DNA of 64,000 bases from Omphiscola glabra (lineage: Eukaryota; Mollusca; Gastropoda; Lymnaeidae), in the NCBI GenBank assembly GCA_964017045.1, contig OZ024798.1:27394347-27458346 (forward strand). The letters run 5' to 3'. Below the pieces are notes generated by a model, which did not search any database, was not told where the DNA came from, and saw only the letters and a program-made list of their open reading frames with translations. Position 1 is the first letter of the stretch, and the number at the start of each line of letters is the position of its first letter. The translations under genes and the position numbers were made by a program. Below, piece after piece: positions 34,753-46,440 of this stretch.

Positions 34753-36550
34753 GAGTAATTTCAAAATATAACAATCCTGTTATGAACTGTGCATGGGTAG
34801 GTGGCGTTGTCATGGTAACAGGCTATAGTTTTAAACTTTTTAAAATTAGATTTGCGAGTTGTATCGCTTTAATCTGTGAACACAGGGGGCGTGGCTAGTA
34901 GCTTGTTGTTATTTGATGAGTCTTAAAATTGGAGTATAGCTAATGTTTTTAACAATAACATCTCCTGATCAAAATCTGTTCTTGCCACGCTCACTGTCAC
35001 GCAACTCACCGTGCTCCTCTCTATAAAATAACGACAGTGCCAACTATTTGAGTCTTAGCAAGTAAACCAGCGGAATCCTATATTATCAATGTACCATTGG
35101 GTAACAGTATCCTAAATAAGCATTAATAAAAGTTGAACTTGAGTCGAACAGACACATTTAAATACCTCATTTTCAGCTCTTTCCCTAATCACGAAGAGCC
35201 ACGTGGCCATGACAATACCAATGGGAAAATTAAACTTTAACCGTTTATACCTTTCTGTGTCAGTATCAACCAAATAGAATGAAGCTTAAGAAAATTGGCT
35301 TGGTGCTTTCGTGACGTTTCCCTGTGTCTGTCAGTTTTAAGACATTTAATGTGTAAGACAGAGGAAAAGATGGGAAGATGACATCAAAGAGTGGACGGGA
35401 CTAAAGCTAGTCGGTGCTATGCGTAGAGCAGAAGACAGAAGAGAGGAATGGAGAAGGATAGTTTTCATGTCATCTGTGGCGCCCCAGCGGTCCAAGGACT
35501 AAGGGACATGATGATGATGAATGTGTAACGACACTGGGAAATAATAATAATATGATAATAGTAATAATAAACGGCACACACGAACACACGTTCAGGGCCC
35601 AGGGATTGCTCAACTAACTAAATAATCAAACATTTATTACGTATCAACATCAGGGACTAATGGTCGCTTCTGTGAGGCCTTAGTAACACGAGAATCCGAT
35701 TTGACGGTAGATAAACGGTTTAGGGCGACTGTGGGAACTTAAGGGTGTTTCATCAATCAATTATTTAGAGGCGATAGAGAGTGGATGAAACTAGGTCACG
35801 GCATGAGTCATCGCTATATATTGCTACCACCCCCACCCCCTTTGACGTGCGGGCGAGAGTAAGAGTGGCGTTGGGTGGAGAGGGGTGGGGGAAAAATCAA
35901 TATCCTGAGTCAGCTAACAAGTTGTGACAGGCTTCCGTGACGTCATAGGACTAGCTGGGTGACAATTGTAGACTATAATGGTGACACTCAGTGACTGGTG
36001 ACAACCAATGCTCGCTCTAGATTTTCTAGTCTCTGTGCGCAAATTGTTTGCGCTGTGCAAAGTTGTGATGATTTTTTTTTTTTTTTACATTGACCGCACG
36101 TTGAACGTGAAAATAAGTTACACATTTGATAAACTCTTTATTTGTTTACAAAACGAAAACTAAATGCTTTTGATATTGAAATAAACACTCTACCACTTAT
36201 ATACCTTAATAAATACAGTAATAATATTATGATTCTGTGTGCATTGTCTCCCCTTTGTGTGCGCACACCTTTTTCAGTTGTGTGCAAATCTTTTTCAGTT
36301 GCACGCAATTTTTCCCTTTTGTCACAGCTTACAGGTAACTTTGTTGACAACTGGAGACCAGTGATTGGTGAAAATATAGACTCTAATGGTGTTCAGTTGA
36401 ATGATGACAGCTTTAGACGTACATGGTGATCATCATATTTGTATCCGACAAAAGCCCCCACATTAATGCCCACCATTTTTCAAAAAGCAACTTTGCTTTA
36501 TGCCCTTTTTAAAAAAAACATGCTAAATTAGATTAAACATTTCAATTATA
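34753..36550. other. Unannotated stretch apart from the LINE tail at 35.4 kb
   Basis: No gene. A short TTTTTCAGTTG-type repeat lies near 36270-36310, in a block beginning CTGTGCGCAAATTGTTTGCG at about 36032 that may be a degraded mobile element. Confidence 0.4.
35353..35520 (+). pseudogene. 3'-terminal fragment of another LINE (ORF end)
   Basis: An open frame from 35353 to the stop at 35500-35502 encodes RQRKRWEDDIKEWTGLKL, then AMRRAEDR and VAPQRS. This is typical of the last residues of invertebrate LINE ORFs. A short ATG/TGA repeat follows the stop. Confidence 0.7.
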
Positions 36551-36552
36551 GA

Positions 36553-37248
36553 TGAACTTTATGACTTGAGTGACCTAAAGGCCGTCCACTTGACCACTTG
36601 TTTATGACTTGAGTGACCTAAAGGCCGTTCACTTGACCACTTGTTTATGACTTGAGTGACCAAAAGGCCGTCCAATTGACCACTTGTTTATGACTTTAGT
36701 GACCTAATGGCCGTCCACTTGACCACTTGTTTATGACTTTAGTGACCTAAAGGCCGTCCACTTGACCACTTGTTTATGACTTTAGTGACCTAAAGGCCGT
36801 CCACTTGACCACTTGTTTATGACTTTAGTGACCTTAAGGCCGTCCACTTGACCACTTGTTTATGACTTTAGTGACCTTAAGACCGTCCACTTGACCACTT
36901 GTTTATGACTTGAGTGACCAAAAGACAGTCCACTTGACCACTTGTTTATGACTTGAGTGACCAAAATACAGTCCACTTGACCACTTGTTTATGACTTGAG
37001 TGACCAAAAGACAGTCCACTTGACCACTTGTTTATGACTTGAGTGACCAAAATACAGTCCACTTGAACACTTGTTTATGACTTGAGTGACCAAAAGGCCG
37101 TCCACTTGACCACTTGTTTGTGACTTTAGTGACCTAATGGCCGTCCACTTGACCACTTGTTTATGACTTGAGTGACCTAAAGGCCGTCCACTTGACCACT
37201 TGTTTATGACTTTAGTGACCTTAAGGCCGTCCACTTGACCACTTATCT
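36553..37248. repeat. Minisatellite, 43-bp unit, ~16 copies
   Basis: Unit contains TTTATGACTTGAGTGACC and GGCCGTCCACTTGACCAC. Sub-types with GACAGTCC or ATACAGTCC cluster in the middle. Confidence 0.95.
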
Positions 37249-37518
37249 TAATACACACATACGTTGAGTGCTGAACAAGCTTCCCAACTCTTGTGTACAC
37301 AGGGTGGACCACATAAAACCGGTACACGCCAATCGGTATATGATACAGTCGCTAACATTTCTCTCGGTAGAGGCGGTCCGGTTTAATGTGGCCCACTCAG
37401 TACTTTTATAATATGAGAGGCGGCTAGCGAAACCGGGGTGACCATTTTTTAACAGACTTTAAATTCTGTGGGTTGTTTTTTTTTTCTCTTATCCGTCTGC
37501 CCTTCGGTCAGTCCATTC

Positions 37519-37684
37519 CAGTGGCGTAGCGAGATTAACTCGCGCCCGGGGCACAATACCTTTTTAGCGCACCCCCTATTCGAAAACCATACAATATTAT
37601 AGTAAAATATACCATTTGGCGCCCCTTTGTAAGTAGCGCCCGGGGCATGATGCCCCCCCTTGCCCACCCCTCACTATGCCACTG
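37519..37684. mobile_element. hAT MITE, family A copy 3 (one internal unit)
   Basis: Ends CAGTGGCGTAGCGAG and CTATGCCACTG. A perfect 8-bp duplication GTCCATTC flanks it (37511-37518 and 37685-37692). The internal ~22-bp unit is present once. Confidence 0.93.
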
Positions 37685-37692
37685 GTCCATTC

Positions 37693-40600
37693 GCCTTATC
37701 ATTCTCTATCCATCTTTCGATCCATCATCCAACTATTCATCCATCCTTCAAACGTTCCCTTGTTTCACACACTTTGTAACGTGTTAAATTTGTTTGAACT
37801 ATGTAAGGGAAGAATAGCGTAAGTTGATGTGAAAAAAGTTTTTTTTTGTTTTCGACGTTTGGTTGTACGCTTTCATAAGATTTAGCTCCTATCTTGTCCG
37901 CTGATCTCAACCTGACTCTGTCCTGAGCTGTCCGCTCCCATTTGTTACAGTTCTTAAATACATTTACCTCCTAAACTTCAATTAATTTGTTTTTGTTCTT
38001 GTTATTGTTTTACTGTGGACTTATTTTTGCTGGTATCCGTCTGTCACGACGTGACGATGGTGTAGACTTCGCAGACCGAAATCATGAGACCTGTGATTAT
38101 TCTTATAAGAAAGTTCCCACTCTCCACGCCGCTAGATAACCCAAGGGAACATCATGTGGATTATACAGCTTGGCCTTATTTTAACTAGAAGAAATTCATC
38201 GTGGAAGAAGAGGGGGGGGGGGGGTTGACACCATGAGTTTACCGCACCGGGTGACACCAACTCTAGCTACGCCATTGAGTGAAGGCATATACAAATTATT
38301 CCAGTTGCCACATTTGCCTTCACTGAGTGTCAGTGAATTCGGGTGCGAATGGCGGTGCTGCGTGTCCGGGTCCATTTTGACTAATGCTATTCGGATGTCA
38401 TTTGTAGTAGTTTATTTTAGTTAAAATGAAGAATTAAGTTTACAAACGCATAGCCCATTCAATTATCTTTCATTTGATACCTCATTTGGTCTTACAAACC
38501 CAACAATAATATTTATAATCGTTTTTTAATCCCAACCTCTCACTTCTGGTACCCGGGTACCAACAGGTGCAGCCTTTTTTTTAAATTGAGGTAATGAACT
38601 GTGCATGGTCGACCTACGAATAATGCAAAACTGCACTAAATCTTGCAAACAGTAGCCTACATAATCTAACCCCAAAATTGTAGAGATGGGGAATTTCAAT
38701 TATCCGTGACATTTATTGCAGTTTAAAATATACAATGTCACAACTCCTGTGACGACACTGTTGCGAGCTGTATCATCCACTTAATGATCATCAGATGCAT
38801 ACAAAAGTGTGTGTGTGGGGGGTGGAGGTTGGTGAACCTTTTTATCCTAACAAATCCAGGGCCTTTTGTGATTTCACAATGCGGAAACCTCCCCAAAGTC
38901 TCATTGAGACGGAAGGAAGGCAAATAGATAACTGATAAACAATACAACAATTATGTCAGAGGTTCCCAATTTGGGGCCCTTTTCAGAATCAACAATACGG
39001 GGTCTACCCTATGTCCCATGTGTTTAGTTATGATCTTTCTGTAGCGGCGGAGCTTCTGAGAAGTGCAAAGGTCAGGTGCCATTGAATTATATCTCTTATA
39101 TATATATGACGCTTCTGGTGTGACTCGTGGATTGCTTCCTAATAAGCTGGCTGCTTCCTAATTCACTGCTTCCTAATCAGCGAATTTGGTACTGAGAGTA
39201 TACTACAAATAATTCTAAATGTTTGAAAGAAAGTATGGTTCATTAATGAGTTCAATAGCGCGTAAAATATAATTCCCGATAACTACGCTAAATGATACAT
39301 TTTTTTATATAACGCAACTGCTTTAGGCGCGTAATATTTATTTCGGAAAATGAAATGTCTCAATTCAAATATGGTGTAATAAATATTCGGTTTAAAAGTG
39401 GTTGGGACATCAGAATATATAATATAGTTCATGGACGTGAAATAAAAAGTGTGCAGTGACGTATCATGGTGGAAGGGATGTAGCAAAAATTGGGATTCTT
39501 AAATGTGCGTTACTTGAGTTCATGTTTTGTCAAGTAACTTTAGTAGATGGGAAGTTCACGAACTGCTGCCGCCAATGTTTGGCGGGTTATATCTAGTAAC
39601 ATTAATATTCGAGTGTTATTAAATTTGGCGTTTGGTCGTTTCCTTTACAAATAAGAGGTGAAGTGATCGGGATCAAAGCAATGAAAACACTAGTGATAAG
39701 GTTAGACACGAATTAAATACAAAACAATAAAGATAAGATTTGAAACAAATTAAATACAAAGAACACTTCAGAATTATTTTATATGTGAATATCGACAACT
39801 TTATTTTTATTTTGTTAAAATGTAAACATGAAATCACAAATTACAATAAGGATCACGTGACCAAATAAGAGGGAGGTTCCAGGGCTCATGACGTCACCCA
39901 CTTCTACAGGAATCATAGATAAACAGCCACAACAACATTATCATTTCTTTTTTTTTTTATTTTAATTTATTTATTATAAAAGAACTAGTTAAATGGTTTG
40001 ATTTGCTTCAATCCATTTACTCATGACACACATCGAAAAATAATAATTTTGAAACAAGGTAATGTAGGCTATTTGATAGAAATGTGTTGATTCTGCCTGT
40101 CAACATAGCTTGGATGTTGAAAATACTTATTCATAGTGCACAGTGGCGCACTGCAAAAGAGAGATCATATTGGTTTTTAGTGTGGGGGGGGGGGGTTAAT
40201 ATATATATATATAAATATATAAACTTACAAGGGCATGTAAAGAAGATATTTAAAATGCTTTAATTTTGCCTCCTATCCCCCCCCCTCCCACCCACCCCCC
40301 CAAAAATTATTTTTTTTTAAATAATTAATTTAAAAAACTTTTATTTGTAAAAAAAAAAAATCAAGTACCCACTGCTGTTACCCCTCAGGGTGTGCCACGA
40401 AGGATCGTTTTGTTAAGATGTCATTCCTCTCCTAGGATGGTAGGTCATTTAATGACACGGATGGTTGGTAGACCGATTTATGACAAGGATGTTATATATA
40501 TTTGTGAAGGGTGGTGTATTTCGTATGATCATGGATAATATCCGGTGTGATGATATTTACTAAAAGGCCCTACTAATACCAAAGTGACGTGGCTCACCCG

Positions 40601-40925
40601 ATTGGCAGAAATATCAACATAAAAAAATTATTGACACGTTATCATCTGTCTAGCTGAGAAAATAAGTTTGGCCGCCTAATCAATTCCTGATGTTTAAAAT
40701 TAGGAATTTTCCTAACAAAGGTTCTATATATTTTTCATGTTATTTTGGGTGTCTCATTAACAATAGGCTCCTGCTTCTTTAATGAATGTAACAATAGTAA
40801 CATTGTAAACGCTGTATTTTATAAAGTTGATTTTGGGTGGTCCTGTGATGTCATCAATGTGACTAGGCATCTCTTGTTGTCCCAAGTTGTAAGAGTTTAT
40901 CACATCTCTTAGGTTTGTTGATAGA
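37693..40925. other. AT-rich intergenic region
   Basis: No gene or sizeable array. A (TA)n tract near 40200, C/G runs, and the hAT end at 38.2 kb are the only marks. Confidence 0.5.
38188..38279. mobile_element. hAT-like end fragment
   Basis: On the minus strand the block begins CAATGGCGTAGCTAGAG, continues through a GGTGTCACCCGG motif, and is cut off at a G/C run. Only one end is present. Confidence 0.4.
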
Positions 40926-40927
40926 TT

Positions 40928-41240
40928 ATCCCTTTGCTAATCAACTGTCAAGTCACCATTGTGTTGATAAATGAACTCTTTGTCAATGAGATGTCAAGTC
41001 ACCAATGAGTTGATAAATGAACTCTTTGTAAATGAGATATAAGTTACCATTGAGTTGATAAATTAACTCTTTGTAAATGAGATATAAGTTACCATTGAGT
41101 TGATAAATTAACTCTTTGTCAATGAGTTGTCTAGTCACCATTGAGTTGACAAATTAACTTTGTCAATGAGATGTCAAGTCACCATTGAGTTGATAAATTA
41201 ACTTTGTCAATGAGATGTCAAAGTCACCATTGTGTTGATA
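40928..41240. repeat. Degenerate minisatellite, ~46-bp unit, ~6-7 copies
   Basis: Unit contains GAGTTGATAAATTAACTC and TTTGTCAATGAGATGTCAAG. Confidence 0.9.
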
Positions 41241-44200
41241 AGGTGATTAAATATTACAAAATGTCAAATTCAGGATCACTACAACATTTTAATCATTTCA
41301 AATAAATAGTGTGACGTAGTAATTTCTGTGATGCAGAACTCATGGAAATGATTGGTAGTTTTACAAAATATACAAAATATTTGACAAGGTATATTACTTC
41401 TTCCTGTGACAGGGCTAAAAAGAATACATGTGGGCCGTGAACGAGTAGGAAAGAGAACAAAACTACCAACAAACAAAAAACAAACAAACAAAAAAGTTAA
41501 TTTTGTGTGGAGAGCTGTGGATGAAATGGTTCGAATGACAAAAAAGAAATGTCTTTGTCAATTAAAAAATAAAATGTATCATATATTAACCCTTTAAGAC
41601 TAATGGGCACCAAACAACAGCTGAATAATAAATGGTCTGATTCACACTGAAACCAATATGGACACACTAGACTAATGATGAATAAGGTAAGAAAAAGCTG
41701 ATCTCATTGTCCAGATTGGTCGACCTGTTGAACACATTTTACAGTAATGTAGATAGATATAGGTATAAGAATAATATGTATAGTTTTTATTTATTTTTTT
41801 TTATAATTCGAAGTACAAAAGTAACGTAATGGGGCACACATCTTACAAAAGTATTTTAAAAATTAGGCCAACAAATTATAAAAGCATACAAGGTTAATGA
41901 TATGACTATCTTACTGGACTAGGATATAATAAATATTGGAGGAGAGTGGGGTGGGGACTGCTTTGATGAATACAACAATACAAAATGTACGCCTGAATAA
42001 GACAATGACACACATCAAATAGATGAGAGAATGGGCAATTTCGTAAGGTACGTGGAGCCAGGGCAAAAAGATAAGGCTACATAATTGTAGAGGAGGTACA
42101 CTCTAAATATATAGTATCACATATAGGTAGAGGTCAATAATACACTCATTCTTCCCATCTTCCCATCTTCCGATCTACCCATCTTCCCATCTACCCATCT
42201 TTCCATCTTCCCTTACATATTGATCAAAATGGCATGTGTTACAAAAATTGCCCACTTGATAGGGTAAAGATATAATCACTTGGGGCATGTCTCCTTATTT
42301 TCATGCAGCATTTATAACAAAAATACTACTGTGAGGAACATAAGACTTGTTTTTAAAACAGCTAAATACTCTTTAAATTGTGTTCTCCCGAAAGCAATGA
42401 ATATTTCAAAAGTGAAGTTGCCATTATCTTTTTTTTTTTAAAATAGTTTTCTTAATTTTGCTTTGTAGCAAAAACTTAACAAATTTATCAGAGTTGTAAA
42501 AGGCTGACATTCAAGGTGTTTGTAAATGCTGAGTTGTTAAGAAAGGAAGTATTGTTAAGGTGAGCTTTTTTTTTATATGAGAATCAAGAAAATAAATCTC
42601 TTATCAGAGAACCTACTTATTCAACACAGTCTAGATCACTTTATGCTACATATTATTGATGCAGTGTTATCACTTACTTTAATTGGTTTTTTTATTAATA
42701 GTTCTCTATAGGATATTTTCATTTTAGGCCAAAAATGTAATTTGCAAATGAAAATAACTTAAAGAAAGCTATCTATTTAAAATACTTCCCCAATTAAAAA
42801 AGTGGGAATAACAAAATATTGATTATTATATTTTATATTTCATGGTGAGGCTATCATAACTCAAAATGTAAATTAAAACAAAATTATTTTGTCAGTTTTA
42901 TTTTATTCTTTTTTAATCATTTTTAGATTTAGGACTAAATACAGTCAAGGCTTTTATTCAATGCCTAGCCTCAATTGAATATAAATGAATCTTTTTACAA
43001 CAGAAATTTATTTATAATAATAACCAGCCTTGTAAAAATGTTATAATAAATCTCACACCATTTATGGACATGCTATACTCAATAACACCAGTTAACACTG
43101 GACATGCTATACTCAATTGATTGGAATGATACTAAATAGCTAATGTTTTGGAATTAAATGATATTAAATCACCAGTGTGTAGGAAATTAAACGATACTAA
43201 ATTGCTAATGTGTTGGAATTTCTAAGGATATCATCTAAAACAATAATATACATTTCCAAAAACTTTTCACTATAATTACAAATATCTATAAAAATGGTTA
43301 TGAATTTTTTTTTGTCTGTTTGGGATATTTAAGCTTGAGGAGCCCAAAAGAATTTTGTTCCTATTCTTTTATAATACTAAGCTACCGACACGGATTTCTT
43401 CTGCCGTGTACAAAATATCTTATCAGAAAAGTGAATGTAAGAAAAAACAATTTAACTACGGTATGGAACCAAAACTCTGTTGGTGTCAAATGTAATAAAT
43501 AATATATACTTTTTAGATTAGATGTTAATAAATTATTTATGTAATTCTATTAAAAAAGGGTTGCAGTTTTTTTTTTTTAAAAACAGTGCTTTGTAGCTTC
43601 AATTGTTATAATTTAGTGGTTGAATAATTACAGTACACCCTGGTTTACTGCCTAGATGAATTTAGGTCATATTGGACTTGTGAAAATATTTTTTTAAATG
43701 TTTGTTCTTCCAACTGTTAAGACTTTCCTTCACAATTTTCAGTGGTAATGATTTTAATTAATAATCCAAATACCATGATTGTCCTTTCTTTTAAATTTCA
43801 GAATATTTGCTGTATAGATCAGAGCTCCGCAAAAGCACAAAATCATATTTAGGTACATAAATAAACCATGTTGATGCTAAGGGGACACCACTGCTGGCAA
43901 GTTTTTCAAACTCTGCCATAAAAGAAATGTGTCCAATACAGACTGTCATGTATACAGAAATGCACTGTAATATTGGGACATCTGTGTATGTTTTTACTTG
44001 TGATGAAACACTGAACTCTTGGAAAGTCCTGGCCATGGGTGTGCTACTGGTTTTAAAAAAAAAAAGTTTTGGTCTATACAAAAAATACAATAGCCTTACA
44101 TTATTTTAAATCCATTCTGCATAATATATATTTGGAAAAAGTGATTGTTGTTTTTTTATGTCATTGGAAATTATTTAAAGAGGACATTACAACACTATTA

Positions 44201-44770
44201 CTATTATTAATGTATAATGTTCCCCAACTTTTAATATACTCTATAAAAGTATTGGTAAAAATACAGTCCTAGAATATTTTCAACTAGCTATTCACATATC
44301 ACTAGTATCACAAGATGATTGCAAGAAAGCCAATCACAAAAAGGAAACAGGCATTCACTGAGGGACCAATCAACAACAACCGACAACCAACAGCCTAGAA
44401 CAATTATAGTTACAGGTAGATTATGGCATGTTTTACAGGATATGAATTTTTATTTACAAATATATATTTTTTATAATAGAAATGATAAAGAAAAAAAACA
44501 TAGACAATTATGGAAATAGAACGATAAATAAAAAAACCAAAAAATAAAGTTCTAAAAGTTCAGGTTTCCATTTTCAAAAAAAAAAAATTTGTAACTTTTA
44601 CTTCATTCAATGTTATGATCTAAATTGCCACCGACATGGAAAAGACAGTTATACCACAATATGGAAAGTACATACAGTTGATACAGCATTATTCATAGTA
44701 TATATGTGATGCTTCACTCAATACTTACATATTTCATTACTTTAATTGTCTAGTTATCAACACAGGGGGA
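41241..44770. other. AT-rich intergenic region
   Basis: No gene supported; short open frames lack recognisable domains. Contains a ~10-bp CTTCCCATCT repeat at 42148-42212 and a loose repeat of GACATGCTATACTCAAT near 43065-43120. Confidence 0.5.
42148..42212. repeat. Short tandem repeat, ~10-bp unit
   Basis: CTTCCCATCT with GATCTACCCATCT variants, ~6 copies. Confidence 0.8.
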
Positions 44771-44784
44771 ATTCAATATATATT

Positions 44785-44952
44785 TAAGTGCACTAGTGCA
44801 CATAAATTTAATGTGCACAGAGACCCAGTGCACACGTTTGGTATGCAAAAAGACCCAGTGCACATGTTTGATAAGCAGAGAGGAACTGTGCACATAAGTT
44901 TAATGTGCAAGGAGACACAGTGCACGTAAGTTTGATATTCACAGAGAGTATG
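44785..44952. repeat. Degenerate ~38-bp repeat, ~4 copies
   Basis: Words AGTGCACATAAGTTTAATG and GTGCACAGAGACCCAGTG recur with substitutions. Confidence 0.7.
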
Positions 44953-45002
44953 AGTTAGTTTTCTCAGTTCATGTTTCACAAATAAATCAGCAATTGCTTG
45001 TA

Positions 45003-45142
45003 TTTTAATAAGAAATGAGAATGTTGTCTAGTAAGAAATGAGAATGTTGTCTAATAAGAAATGAGAATGTTGTCTAATAAGAAATGAGAATGTTGTCTAA
45101 TAAGAAATGAGAATGTTGTCTAGTAAGAAATGAGAATGTTGT
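45003..45142. repeat. Minisatellite, 23-bp unit, 6 copies
   Basis: Unit contains AAGAAATGAGAATGTTGTCT. Confidence 0.95.
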
Positions 45143-45810
45143 CAGTTATCTTGATCAGATCCAACCAAAAACAATAAACTTCTAAGAGTTCTGCCATGAC
45201 CACTAAGGCCTTAAGGCTGGGACTGATCTAACTCGTATGACACCAACGTGCCATTGACAGAATATTTCTTCATCTAAAATTAAATAGCAAAAACTGATTG
45301 CTCAATTTGAGATATTTCAACGCTACTTGCACAAATTTTAATTTCTTTATGAAAATAATTTTCAAAAAACAGATCCTGTCTCAATATGAAGTCTTGATCA
45401 TAACATTAATTTATTTTTTAAAAATAATTTCTTAAAATTTTTATACAATGAAGTTGATCCCTCCCAATAAGTAATTTATTATTTTTGTTTTTATCCTATC
45501 AATATATGTCTATCAATCCACAGCTGTCATTTGTTCTGCATCAACAAAGTTATTGTGCTGGAACTCTTTTATTAGAATTCCCCCACACACACCACAATAT
45601 CACATATTTCATTTCGTTATACCTTGGTGATATTTTTGGAGATGAGTAAAACAAAGTAGGTCAACCAAGATACTACTTCTCAGCTAAGTGCTTTTTCAAA
45701 ATTTAATTCTGTTTTTTCTGTTGTTTTTTTGCTGACGAAGGCTTCCTGCCGACACGTGTGTTGTTTTGTTGTGTTCCATTTTTTCAGGTTTGACCCTTCT
45801 TCGTTTAACT

Positions 45811-46005
45811 CAGGCCTGTACAACTCAAAATGTAAGGTGGGCCGTAATACTTTATGAAAAACTTGTGCGGGCCGAAAGAAAATGGGATGGTGGGAAAGCT
45901 ATTAAGAAAATAATAAGAATAAAGAATATTTTGTTACTTTTCGGGCCGCAAAGTGGGTGCTGGCGGGCCACCTGGGGCCCGCGGGCCGTATGTTGTGCAG
46001 GTCTG
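45811..46005. mobile_element. hAT MITE with CAGGCCTGTACAAC ends (195 bp)
   Basis: The left end CAGGCCTGTACAAC and right end GTTGTGCAGGTCTG are inverted. The perfect 8-bp duplication GTTTAACT lies at 45803-45810 and 46006-46013. GGGCCG/CGGGCC motifs recur inside. Confidence 0.9.
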
Positions 46006-46323
46006 GTTTAACTCATTTCCTTGTTTGCTAACCTGACTGCAGTCTCTCCCCTTATTACAATAATAGTTTTGGGTGGGGAGGGGGGGATGTATTACTCCAA
46101 AGCAAAAAGTACACATCCTGTAATAGCACACGGTAATAAAATATAGATTTGTTTATGAAGCAGATACAAAAAGGTATTGGTAGTAACTAAAGCACTCTGG
46201 GCAAAACTTTTAATGAGGTCAACTGTATTTAGCCCCTGGAGTTTTTGTCTTTTAAAAAAAAATCTGTCAATTTGATATCACAAAACATACAATCAATAGA
46301 CAAAACTTTTTAAGCAAATCATT

Positions 46324-46440
46324 AGCCAGTGTTTCTTCAAACTCTTATCACAACACAACCACATTCAGCTAGGCCAGTGTCTCATCTAACTCTTAGTCAC
46401 AACACAACTACATAATCTAGGCCAGGGTCTCTTCAAACTC
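46324..46440. repeat. Degenerate ~48-bp repeat, ~2.5 copies
   Basis: GGCCAGTGTCTCATC and AACTCTTAGTCACAACACAA recur. Confidence 0.65.

Noticed and set aside
40140..40400. Possible hAT element beginning CAGTGGCGCACTGC
   Set aside because: The right end (GGGTGTGCCAC) lacks the terminal bases and there is no target duplication.
43791..44109. 99-codon minus-strand and 60-codon plus-strand open frames
   Set aside because: Overlapping frames on opposite strands in AT-rich DNA, without recognisable motifs.
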